Positions 1 through 11,313 of a DNA stretch of 64,000 bases are shown here, piece after piece. Below the pieces are notes generated by a model. That model saw nothing but the letters and a program-made list of their open reading frames with translations. It was not told the origin of the DNA and did no database searches. This DNA comes from Pyrenopolyporus hunteri (lineage: Eukaryota; Ascomycota; Sordariomycetes; Xylariales; Hypoxylaceae), in the NCBI GenBank assembly GCA_902806595.1, contig CADCXC010000035.1, positions 1,488,001 through 1,552,000 on the forward strand. The letters run 5' to 3'. Within the stretch, counting starts at the first letter, position 1. Each line of letters starts with the position of its first letter. The translations under genes and the position numbers were made by a program.

Positions 1-1687
1 CTTAGGTGGTGGCATAGACGCCCACCATCCACATCTGGCCTTCAAAGTACGCGTCGTTACACAAGGATCGTTTCGGCAGCCGAATCGTAGCTACCTCCTT
101 TCCTAGTCCTAGATCAGAAGATACCATAATTTGTTTCAGGGCGAACCATCTACCCCTGGACCTAGCACGCACCCCATAAGATCTTATCTAATTGTGTTTG
201 TGTTCTTAGAAGACGTTGTCGGTTCCGGCCTGTTGGGTCTTAGTATATACCGTAATACACATCACAGGGGGATGCGGTGGGCCCCTTTGTTAGGAAGGAT
301 GCGATCCAAGTCGACGGTTGCTGATATAGCTGGAATATGAATGGTCCATCCATATTTAATTTATATATAGGTACGTCGAGCAAACCCCTTCGCAGCCCGT
401 ACCGAACCCTACGGCCGTCTATGCCTCCCTGGTTGATTGCTAAATGACTTGTATGTCGTGTTTCTCGACATTATGAGGCCTGCTCGTGCGTGCTCATTCA
501 GCATATTATGACTAGAAAAATAGGATTTGGGATGTTGATAATGTGGGGATGGGCCTACAACCTCTTCCTAGCCTGTACTACAAAAGGCTGTAGGCTGGAT
601 GATGTCTACCTTAAATATTCATGGAAGGTGGCTTAAAACATCCCGAGATATCCAGGGGATATAAAGCTTTCTCGATGGAATCGAGCCGTGGGCCGGAAAA
701 TCGAAATCGCGCGACTTCCGCCAAAGCCTTCGCGGAAGCCCATCATCCCTAACCCCTCGAGGTATGCCCCATCGTAGTACCCGGGTAGATAATGAGCGAG
801 TGTTGTCTAAGCATGTACTTTATGCCTAGGTATAAGACTAGTTCGAAGCGCCTTCGTCTTGCCCGAGCCTCCGGGTTTCGCCCGATAAATCGCAAGCTTG
901 ACCAATACAACAGCAACGAGAGGCTAAACGGGAATACCTATCCCGACACCGGGTATAAATCTTAGGAGGTACATGTAGTTAGGCAGCTAGGTACCTACCT
1001 AAGGGACTACATGAGTCGTAAGCTATGCTGTTAGTAAGCGGGTGTTTCCGCCAGCTTGCGCGGCATTGCGGGGGAATACGCTCTAGTTGACGTCAGAGGC
1101 TTGCGGTCCCCTAGGCGCATCGCCATTGTTCGTCCTCGCCGTTTGCGAAATTCTACGCCCTAAGGAAGCTCGAAGGGACCTGCGTGTCTGAGACTCGAGG
1201 CGATTTGTAGCCTACCCTGTTGGGTGCTAGGTGGATTCCGTTTCCTTGCCTGGGTATCATGACTGGCTGCGGCGAATTGCTTTATGGCTACCGTTTGTCC
1301 TGGCTATTGCCCGTAATTTTATAAATTTGGCGGTCGATATTCGCCTTATTCGCTTGATTGTGGTGATATCGACCCCGAGAGTTAGCTCAAAGGACCAGGC
1401 ACTGTATCTCTAGCCGTACTAACCTTCAATATAGCAAAAGAATACTCCCAAGCAAAATATAGTTTGTAGACATTCGTGGTATCTATCTCTCTACCTGTGA
1501 ACCCGTTCCAATGCTTATTCTTATTCCTAGACCGAACTTGTAACCCGGAAACCCTTTTGGAAAATGTTCGTTGATTCTCGTAACGGGGGTGGCAATCCAT
1601 CAAAAACGCCCATCCTAATGCAAAAAAAAAAGAAAAGAAGAGAAAAACCTTCTCTGTGTGTATCCTTATGTGCAATCCAATTCCCAT
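1..1687. other. Gene-free stretch
   Basis: I see no supportable gene. The open frames are under 110 codons, have no recognisable motif and carry no convincing splice sites. The stretch holds scattered TAGGTACCTA-type motifs (for example near 983-1002) and a short A-rich run near 1620-1640, just downstream of the GH76 stop codon, which could belong to that gene's 3' region. Confidence 0.6.
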
Positions 1688-3615
1688 TTACTGCCTCTGC
1701 TTCCTTAGTACCGACGATCTCTGACTGGTGCTCGTCGTTGAGGCGCGGGGGTCTGTATTCGTAGCCGGCGCCGCAGGAGCGTTCGCTGCTGGTGTGTCTG
1801 CTGTCGGAGATGGGACGCCCGAGGCTGCAGACATACGATTCCCGCGATCCGGTTGCGACATACTCTCCGGCCTCTTATGTAGTTTTCCGTTCGTGTATGC
1901 CGCCGCGATTCTTTCGCCTGTTTCGGTGCTCGAACTCCTTTCTATCGAAGGACCCTTCCCCTTCTCGTCCACGGCCGACTTCTTCCCACCCGGCGTTAGA
2001 GCTGCCAAAACCCCCGCCGCGGATGCACCCGTGACGGTCGAGCGAAGACCAGCCCAGTTGTCGGTTGTCGATTTCGTTTCGTCCACCACCATGAAGACCG
2101 CTCCGCTTAAGAGCGTGGATAGGATGATGATGGTGCAGATTGCCGCACCAGCCCGGTCGCCGGTTGTTATCGGCACGAGATACCTTGACAGAGGATTTGA
2201 TCGTCCAGAGTCAGAGCCGCCTGCGGAGGGGTTACCAATACTCGTCCCACCGGTGCTATTGGTAACTGGCGCCTCGGCTTCGTGGATCATGTTGGCCAAG
2301 ACTACTTCCATTGCCGCCATCTGCTGTCCGACGCCAGTCGTGCCATCCCACTCCCCGCTGTTGTTCGCCCACTTTAATCCGCACATGCGATGATTGTCGC
2401 CTCCCTTGCATTGCCTCGCTGCGGCCACGGCGGAATTTCGTAGGAGGGTTCTGATTCGATCGAAAGTCCACGGCGCCCACTTCGTAGTCGCGGCCATCCA
2501 TCTGCTCAAATACGCCTTGAACGACTGCTGGTCCGTATCGCATAGGCCAACCGGCTCGCAGGCAATCTCGATCATAACGCGATTCGAGGTGTCGTTTCCG
2601 AAGAAGAATATCTGTTCCGTGCTGTTGAGTATTCCGTCGACTCGTTCGCGCCACATATCGACATCGCCCGCGTTGTTCGTATTGTTCGAATACGCGACCA
2701 TGGCCGCCGACCCGAGGAGGAATGCGCCGACGTTGTACGAAAACTCGTAAGGGACGATGGTGGTACAATTATCTTCTATATGCGCTCCATCGTAGATTCG
2801 GTAAGTATCGGTGATAAATTTGACATTAACCATCCAATTCCAGGTCCGAGTGGCCCACTCGGCGTAGGTGCTGTTGCCGGTGTAGAGGGCCAACCGCGCG
2901 GCGACGTTGAAGAAGCATGCTTGGGAGATGGAATTCTTGTAGTTAATGCCGTTATTCCATGCGAAGATCTGCCACCGTAAGCCGCCGTTACAGTATTCCT
3001 GATCCCACCGGGACGCCTGCGTGTTAAATACGGCCTGAGCCAATGCTAACCATTGTGGCTGGTCTGGCGGCGGATCCGGAAACTTGTACTCAGCCGCTGT
3101 CATAACGGCCATTCCCCAAAATCCTTGGTCATCATTCCCCTCGGTAAGAGTCTGGTTCGGCGGCATATAGTCATTGAACGGGCCGACCTGATGGAGCAGA
3201 CCTTGGGTGGTGATGTCATTGTAGGTGGTATCTCCGGTGTAATACCAATAATCAATTAATGCGCCCATGAAGGCGCCCCCTTCCCACCCTAATCAATTGA
3301 TTAGCAAACCCGTAATACTTTTGAGTCGTCATATAGGACTTACAGTAATAAGGTTGTGGTAGAAGACCGGGGATCTGTCCGGGCTGGTTGCCGTTATAGA
3401 ACGACACCAGGTCCTGGGCCATCTGCTTGGCCACATCCTTGATGGAATCTAAAATACAAGTTATTAGCGAGAAGCTGTACGAATATAAGTAAATAGCGAC
3501 GATGCAGTATACCTGTTGATTCGACATCGAGCTCGTATGTGGTGACCAGGTTAGCGGTCATCAAGACCGAGGCTGCCGAAAACAGGGCGTTCCGCCATGA
3601 GTGCCAAAACAACAT
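1688..3615 (-). CDS. GH76 mannan endo-1,6-alpha-mannosidase-like protein (DFG5/DCW1 family)
   Basis: Cell-wall protein of glycoside hydrolase family 76. In yeasts these proteins are thought to process the GPI glycan and cross-link mannoproteins to wall glucan. Exons are 3615-3513, 3448-3344 and 3288-1688, giving 602 residues. Both introns (64 and 55 bases) are GT-AG, and splicing restores the family motif PYYWWEGGAF. The N-terminus is a signal peptide (about residues 1-26). The catalytic acidic pair lies in EGNDDQGFWG (Asp122, Asp123). The rest of the domain has typical motifs such as ALIDYWYYTGD and WDGTTGVGQQMAA and many Asn-X-Ser/Thr sites. After about residue 448 there is one hydrophobic segment followed by a charged, Ser/Thr-rich tail of about 130 residues, so the protein looks membrane-spanning rather than GPI-anchored. 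The family call is firm; which paralogue it is remains open. Confidence 0.93.
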
Positions 3616-6600
3616 GGCGGTGACTTAGGGCCCAACTAAGAGCGAATAAACGAAAGACTTCCAGCCAGACATAGAATTGGGAGACAAAAAGAGGTCCGTT
3701 CTACTGAGGGTGCGACATTGCAATAATGCAAATTTGCAGCAAAGAGGCCAGAAGCTGTACAACAACACTGGCGTGTTGTGTATCGTGTGCTGTGCTTGCG
3801 TTTGTGTGAGCTTTTGTGTGTGCTTTTGTGTGTAAGTGTGAATGTTGGGGTTAGGATTGGGGGCTGCGATCTATGAGAGCGAGGTGATCCAGCAATCAGC
3901 AATATCCAAAGAAGAATGACGATGACAAAGGACGATGTCGATCGAGAGACGTATGCACACGCACGCACCTCCTGCCCTAAGTCTAGCAGGTAATATGTAG
4001 GTATGTAGGTATGTAGGTATGTAGGTAAGTATAAGTGAATGAGTAGCCTCATCCGAAGCGGTCTCCAAAGGTGGACAAGGTTATAATATCCCAACCAGGA
4101 AATCACATTCCTAACAGCACATATCACAGCACGTACGTATCGTACTGTACTTGCCGGGTACGAAGCTACGTTAGGTAGGCTCGGTGCTATGTAATTAGTC
4201 CAGAACGAGAGTTACTATGAAGTAATCCGGTAATACGAGGAATGCCCCGCGCATTCTCGAACACCTCCAATGACAGGGATTTGCTTGTACATATATATGG
4301 GATAATCTGTGCCGGGAGTGATACGAACGGCCAATTCAGTGATATTGCAGTCTGGTGGTATTGGGGGTAAGAACGACGAAATTTTGTATTGAAGAGGCTG
4401 CCTTTCCAGATAGGTCAATTGGCATAGATTAGTAGGTCTGCTTTTCTGGGTTTGAAAACTTGAACGTGGCCCCCTATCTGCCAGCGCTACTTACCTCTAT
4501 ATAGGTGTCCGGGTACACTTCTAGTGTGTTTTCAGTCAAGTTCTAGCTAGAATCGCTTTGGGATACCAATAGTGGACCATATTTATTTTCAGGACCGTTG
4601 GTGTCGGCGCAACTACAGTTAGACAAGGCTTAGCATTAACACAGGACCATTATGTGTGGAGTGTGGAATACCCACTAGGTGTTGAAATACACACCTATGC
4701 ATACGCAAGAGGTATTAAACGCTCGGGATCTATATACCCCCTAAAAATTAACAACCGTAACCGTAGTAAGGAAACTCTAGTATTACGACGCCGATTGCAG
4801 TCGGGGGCTTCGGCTACGCTTCTCGCAGCTGCTGAAAACCGCGGAGGCGGAGAAAGGCCAATAAAGAAAAGCTTGGAGGTTTGAACGAGACCCCATTCTG
4901 CTGTTATACGAGATATCCATGAGCTGTGGTATAAGCACGCTATACCGTATATAGCATAGCGCTAACAGATGACCTGGAGTTCGGGAGGGATCCGTTAACA
5001 ACATGGGGTGTACGTACATATTTAGGTACCTATACAGAAGTACCTCGTAGTGAACCACCAATGGACCGGTTCTTCGGAACTTGTTCGAGATCCCTTATCG
5101 TTTATAGATGCCTCGAACCACCACCATGCCGAAGGATAACTTCATTATGTCCGATCGAGATCATGCTCCTGCACGTCCTTGGCTAATTGTCCATATGAGT
5201 GCAGGTGTAAACAGTATGCATATCATACGTATCATCAGATTAGGTCGCTTCATATACCCCAGTTTAAGTCAGTGGATATAGCGCAATGAACCCTTGGAAC
5301 CCTCGTCTCGAAGTTGAAGGCCGAAAAGCGACGAGGGCATTACATACAGCTGGATTGAATCCCGGCGTTCTTACCAGGGTGTAGGACCTCGAGCTAGCTG
5401 ATTAGGTAGGTAATCAGCTTAGTGAAGAGCCGATGCTACATAAATTCAGGCCAGCACAATTGAGGCGACGTCATCAAAATAACTCGCCGAGCTTTATGCT
5501 GCTGGTAGCATTAATTCTGTAGTGTTGAACATGAATTTGAGTTGAGTGCCTAATCTACGTGATAATCCCCTTAGGCCAAACATCGGATAAGGTGATCAAT
5601 CAGGAAGATGTTCTGAATCGTATTTTCCTAAGCCGTTAAGAACGAATCGTGGTGGACTCTTCTGTCTTCTGTACAACGCGTTCCCTCTGCTTATCTTCGG
5701 TTTATTTCGGCTGGCCTCGGGGGGTTGCGAACGAGTAATAGGTATAACCAACGGCCTTATTGCGTAAATGCTGTACAGAGCACAAGCGGATCTTAAAAGG
5801 GGATGGGATATGTGAGGTAGATGTGAAGCTGGTTATTGGAGAGACCAGATGTTTGAAGCCCCCTTCTTCGTTATATAATGTGCTGATTAACGCCTGCGAG
5901 CAGATACCTAGGTACTTCACCTATGTACCCCGGAGATGGGTACCTCTAAGGTACCCCTTTCCGGAACTCAGTCGGCCCGTAGGAAGATTATATAAGATTC
6001 CATCGGCGTAGGCCGTACCTAGGTACCGTATTCTTCGCAGAATCCTACGTGAAGTTTGGCGATTCTTGAACGACATCAATATTTATAATACCGATGATCC
6101 CGTCCAAGTATTATGTGAGAACCGGCTGTAGCTTTATGCGAGCACACCGCGTCGATAGTGAAAACTCGGTAGAAGCTAGTGCTTGTACCTGTATCAACGA
6201 ATGGCCGCTGACCGGAAATTTCACTCCATCGCAATGATTACGCGTACGATGTCAGAGACTCTGACCGAACCACCAACACCTCAGAAGCTTTCCATTCCCC
6301 TATATTTCCTACTACTAATCTCGGAGGGACGTATGGAGCATAGTTCTGATCGGTAGGAAACGCCGGTATCGCCCAACTATATCGTTGCTATTCCCAGCCA
6401 AACAGGAGACAGTCGATAAGAATCTTAGCCCAAACCACTTCCCGTACTTCGTTAACAACCCTTAGTCCTCCACTCATGAATAAGTGCAAGAATGGTCCGT
6501 CTAGCAAGCGAGTCGGCCAGGATGTACTCTATCCGGCGACTCGAAGCTCAGCCCCGCTGCCCATGAGTGTACAACCCCTTGTCAGCAGTGTCATAACCCA

Positions 6601-7762
6601 CGAGTACACCGAGAACAGTCCTAACAATTTACGATCACAGAGGACACATAGAGCTTCCTCCGTACTTACGACGCCGAGAGTAGAAGTTATACTACTAGAT
6701 TCCGGGGACGTATCTCCTAATCACATCTCTTAACAATCTCGCGCAGGTTAGGTATCGTGCAGATATACCGGGCCATCAAGCCGGGCAGACAACCGGCTAA
6801 AGGCTGACAGGAGATATATCGGTGACTTCATACGATCCAATATCAAACCAAGGTCCGTAAATTACTAAATGAAGCCGAGCACAACCTCATCACGAGCACA
6901 CGTGCCGCCTTGTAATACCCCAGATATCAGCTTATATTATAGAACATACCAACGTCGCATCATATTACTTGATCCGCTTGATCCGCTTGATCGAACGCCA
7001 CTAAGGTAGATCGATCCAGCTTCACGCGACCAGTTGAGATTTCACATTTCCTATATAGTGGTTCAAACGCGTAGGGCTGAGCGACGGCCTGTGTCTCAAA
7101 CCCAGCCTCCCTTACGGAAGGGTTCCGATTGATTGGCTGCGAGAGCGAGCTGAGCGCCTCGCCTCGCTCCTTCATTGCCAATTTCCGTGCCCATGATTGC
7201 TTGAGTCTCCATGAATCAATAACGATCTCCACATTGACCGACCTATGGATAGCACACCGGTACGCTCTCGAACACGATGGAGCCTAAGCACTTACAATCC
7301 ATCTCTTCGGTTGCGGTCGAAGAAGGATTCTAGATCTCAGCTAATAGTCGCGTTACACGATAAGCTCTGGCCCTTCATTGACGGAGGTTAAGTCGGTAGA
7401 TCTTCCTCCCGATTGAGGCTTGACATGGCCTTCAGGGGCGATCCCTTCGCAATTTCCACCGTAAGCCCACCGGGCCACCACGAGATTGACACGAAATTGA
7501 TACTAGCCCTCCAGAAAAAAGCAAATACTGGTTCAATTACGATGACTCGGCTTCCGCTAGCCACCGCCCGTCAACAGACATTGGCCAGAACAGTGTCCTT
7601 CAACCCAAATAGGGGATGCCAAGAAAATATATAAACACCATCTCCTCGTCGAAGGGTAGGAAAGATGCAATAAGACAAAGCCAAGCTTCCGGAGAACTAT
7701 TAGGATCCTCACTTTAACTTAATTCTACGCCTGCCAAGCCATACCCACTCAAGCGAGTCACC
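3616..7762. other. Long gene-free stretch
   Basis: I find no convincing gene in these 4.1 kb. The first part is the presumed promoter of the GH76 gene on the minus strand and holds GT-rich simple sequence (about 3800-3840). The 60-165 codon open frames here have no recognisable motif. Two ACCTAGGT palindromes lie at 5906 and 6017. The stretch isolates the small secreted protein gene that follows. Confidence 0.55.
3993..4027. repeat. TATGTAGG microsatellite
   Basis: About four tandem copies of an 8-base unit (TATGTAGG), one of the many TAGG-containing simple repeats of this window. It lies upstream of the GH76 gene on the opposite strand. Confidence 0.85.
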
Positions 7763-8187
7763 ATGCAGCCCTTCGCGTATCTTGCTATTGCCGGAGCAAC
7801 CTTGCTCGCCGGGTAAGTCACCAATCACCTCCTACCACTCCCCTATGTGCCTGAGATAAGCACTCCCTCTTATCAAGGTTAGCTAACCATATATCACCAC
7901 CATCCAGCGTCAGTGCTGTTCCGGCCAGCCAGCCAACTTCTCTGCCAGGTCACAAAGTCTGCTCTACCTTCACCACTATCACAACCACGGTGCCTGCCAT
8001 CGGGGTGTGCCACCCTATGTGCATCGTGCCCACCAGCACCTGCAAGCTAGGCGAGCCTACCGCGCCCCCTCTACCCACCATCACCACCAGCCAACTCTCC
8101 GGCTGCACCATCGAGGTGGAGCTCCACGGCGAGTGCAACCAGTGCGCTACCTGCGTGCCGGCGCCAACGCCGACCCCGTTGGTTTAA
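7763..8187 (+). CDS. Small secreted cysteine-rich protein (109 residues, 8 Cys)
   Basis: Two exons, 7763-7812 and 7908-8187, are joined across a 95-base intron with GTAAGT donor and CAG acceptor. The first exon encodes a signal peptide (MQPFAYLAIAGATLLAG continuing to VSA); cleavage is expected near residues 20-22. The mature part has about 88 residues with eight cysteines in the pattern C-x14-C-x3-C-x7-C-x19-C-x11-C-x2-C-x2-C, so four disulfides are possible, and a Thr/Pro-rich linker in the middle. I do not recognise a family. Size, cysteine content and isolation between gene-poor flanks of about 4 and 2 kb fit the profile of an apoplastic or effector-type protein, but a structural role is equally possible. 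The start is fixed by the signal peptide and by the in-frame splice. Confidence 0.75.
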
Positions 8188-10090
8188 GCCTTCTCTACCG
8201 GAATGTGTCGATGGGGCTAGTCCTTTGCTACATAGATAATGCGAAAACGATACACGGAGGATACGTACACGAGAGAAGTCATGTAGAAGTGGGCCTTCTT
8301 TTTAGGATCTAGGGCACGGAAAAGTTGGGATAGACGGTTTAGATCTCGCTTCCTACTTCTATTCATTCTCTCGATTGACATATATATTGTCCGTATAGTA
8401 CTTAGGTAGATGCTTACGAAAGTTAAACTAGACACGCACTTATCTTATAAGCTCGTTGCCGGCTGAGATCTATATGAAAATCACTGATCTCCTATCTACG
8501 GTGCTTATGAATACCTATTTATGTAGAGTGATTGTCATAGGGTGCTATAGCGACTAGATAACTTGGGTATTAGCGGTTTGGTTAGAATTCGTAGGTGTGT
8601 TCAAGGCACATTAGCTCAACATTTCCCCCTTCTAGGCCCGTAGACGCTTTACGCTTAGCCCACGGGGCCTTTAGGTCATCATGAACATAAGTAGCTAGCG
8701 ATCTCAATTGTGTTTATGGTGTTACCCAACTTTAAGAAGCGATAAACGATCCCTCATGAGTATGGGCTGGTATAAATACAAGATATCATTGAGTAAAACT
8801 AGGCTATAGATCTGTTTAAACCGTAAAAGGTAATCCTCGGTCTTTCACTGAAACCAAATATGAAGAATCAACTATCTATCGAGTAACGATTGTCCCACAC
8901 CCAGAGCAAGACCTACCCCAATAATGCTTGATAACCCTAACCCTAACCCTGGGATACGATGCGTTAATCTGACCTTTTCATATGAAGGGTTATTACCCTG
9001 GAAACCAGCCTAATATATTTTACTCCTTTCCTTTCGAAATGGCTTTTAAGACATCAATCTAACGTAAACGTAGTTGAGCCTTAGCTTCCGGTTAGCAGCA
9101 TCCCCTTTTCCTTCACAACGTTTAATGAAAATGAGACTATTTAGGTACCTAAGACATGTTGCGGATAGGATTAATACGTAAGACTATACTATAGACCTGA
9201 CTATGTCTCGACAGCTATCTATTTACCAATTCTGATAGGTCATTAGGTGGGAATATGTTCTAGCGGCTATAGGTCCAGGTCCAAGTTCATGACCTATACA
9301 TAACCCGCAGACTAATAAAGATATTCAGGATATTCACAGCGCACAAAACTTGAGTAACTCCATACATAGGCCCTTTTAGAAAATACTCATCTCAACTCTC
9401 ACAATCCCCTAGCCAACGGTCAATCACACAACAGGGTCTCGACGAAACATACAAGGATAGGTCCCCTATATCATGGGTTGACCCCCTGCTGTATCCTTGC
9501 TTAGTGTAGCTATCCTCGGCAGCTAAATCTGACGTGCATAGGTACCAGGTGTTATGCATTTCCTCAGTACAACACCCCGCAAAGGACGCCCAAGTCCGGT
9601 TTTACGGTACCAAAGTAGCGTCATGAAGTCGCATATAAGGATCTGTTTATATCCGCCTCATATGATATGCTTCCAGACTGCTACGCTATTCGAACCGTGT
9701 TTATTGGGCGCTATTCAATGTCAACAAGAATAATTCTAGTCGATAGGCCGTCACGGCCCAACGAACATACATCATTTGCAACGTGGTCACCGCACGACCA
9801 AAGCCCAAGATTTTCGCTGTTCGTTGTTGGTGCGCAGCTTTTCCTCTCGCCTGCCGTAGGAGGAGGGGGATTGCGGATAACCTACCGCCGCAATCCTATG
9901 CCATGCTACGATGGATAAATATCATGTCGTATGCGTTCCCATAGTGCGAGCTGGCCCTCCGATCAATCATAGGAGGAGACAAATAGAGAAAACGAACAGG
10001 ATCGATGAATGACTTGTAAAACTAAAGCGGTAGGACAGCCCGTAACTTAGCCTCTTACCACCAACCACCATGCACCTCCCCTCACCCACC
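8188..10090. other. Gene-free, AT-richer stretch
   Basis: No supportable gene. Stop codons are frequent in all frames. An 83-codon frame at 9667-9918 has no recognisable motif. A short telomere-like run is listed separately. The last few hundred bases would be the promoter of the decayed dehydrogenase gene. Confidence 0.55.
8932..8950. repeat. Interstitial telomere-like repeat (CCCTAA, about three units)
   Basis: Three tandem CCCTAA units (C-rich telomeric strand of TTAGGG) lie in non-coding DNA between the secreted-protein gene and the dehydrogenase relic. TTAGGG is the usual telomere repeat of filamentous fungi. The run is too short to be a telomere. It could be a repair scar or a protein-binding telobox. 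Confidence 0.8.
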
Positions 10091-10502
10091 ATGCGCGTCT
10101 TCAAACTCGACACCTGGGGCCAACCCGGAGCCTCCACCACCGTCCCGCGCCCACGCCCCGGCCCCACAGACGTCCTCGTGCGTCTGAAAGCCGCCGGCCT
10201 CTCGCGGTGCGACGTCGTCCTCGAGATATCCCGGCCGCTAGGCTGGATTGTGCTGGTTGGGTTGTTCTCTGGTAAGCTGGAGGTGGGGCGGGGGTTGCCG
10301 CCGCCCGGCTGGGAGTTCTCGATTTGCCAGGGGAGCACAAGGCGGGATACGAAGGAGGTATGCGAGCTGGTGAAAGAGCGGGAAGATGAATATTAATACT
10401 GACAGGTTTCCCTTCGACGAGGCGCAGAAAGCCTACGATGCGCTGTTCGCTGGGAAGCTGGCTGGTCCGGCGGGAGTGGTGTTTCCGGGAATGGACCCCT
10501 AA
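10091..10502 (+). pseudogene. Relic of a zinc-type alcohol dehydrogenase (MDR family)
   Basis: The frame opens with MRVFKLDTWGQPG and PTDVLVRLKAAGLSRCD, the N-terminal beta-strands and the first catalytic-zinc region (GLxxxD) of medium-chain dehydrogenases. It then jumps without a stop to GWIVLVGLFSGKLEV and DTKEVCELVKER, which in intact enzymes lie in the second half of the protein. The remaining GroES-like part and most of the Rossmann fold, about 200 residues, are missing. The frame closes with a stop at about 10396. After a frame change the true C-terminus follows (RFPFDEAQKAYDALFAGKLA to 10502). The gene is therefore broken by an internal deletion and a frameshift. Both ends remain readable, which suggests recent decay. 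Confidence 0.8.
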
Positions 10503-11313
10503 GATAGGGCCGGGTTACCAACCCCTTTGTGCTCGGGGATAGATGCACAGCTGCCAAGGGGGCTGGTTCAATTAGGAATCCGTCTCGTCGACGTAGAAAA
10601 ACCATTGTCTGCCGGTGTGTAAAATCATCATATGATATGACAAAAATACGTCATATTCACATTTTCGTGTTGCTTCCTGGTCTGAGATACTGCGATCGCA
10701 TTTGAGATTGGTAGCTGCACAAATGGGTCGGAACCGTACCCGTGGGCATCCCGTTTTGGGGGGACAGTACTACCTAAGCTGCATGAGGCTCTGAACTTCG
10801 GCGATATTAGTATTAGGTTTTTCAAATTCACACAGGTGTAGGCATGCAGGCCTGAACTATGAAATACTACTTCATCATTACACTACATAGAACGCCTAGG
10901 AGTTTAAGTTTAATGGAATAAGGCTGAACTTACGTGGAGAAATGGTCTACGAACCTATCGTATACTTTTTACCCTACACGATCCGATACCGAAGTTGTTC
11001 GCTATCGTGCTGGCGGTGACCATGACGCAGGGAACTATTGCCTTCCGGGCGCAAATGCGAGAGAGGTAAAACGCACACTAACGTGTAGCCCAATGAACAA
11101 GGCTTAGCCATCCGAGATATAGAGCACATTCGGGACGAAATGCATATTTCAATCCACGATTGCGAAGAAATCCTCTTGGTATAAACGTGAACTACCTAGG
11201 TATATAATATATGGCATTTGTTGACCGCGGAAAACTTATCTCGAGTTTGGAACTCATACAGTGCGACAGCGATATTCTTGTTGCTGCCTCAAGATGATCT
11301 GTTAGAACCTAGC
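10503..11313. other. Intergenic stretch
   Basis: No gene seen. It contains the presumed promoter of the rhodopsin-domain gene, with an ACCTAGGT palindrome at 11194-11201, about 110 bases before the chosen start codon. Confidence 0.6.

Noticed and set aside
1728..2393. 221-codon plus-strand frame
   Set aside because: Antisense shadow of the GH76 third exon, which is firmly identified.
3636..4127. 163-codon minus-strand frame
   Set aside because: Contains repeat-encoded stretches (LPTYLHTYIPTYY) from the TATGTAGG microsatellite and no domain.
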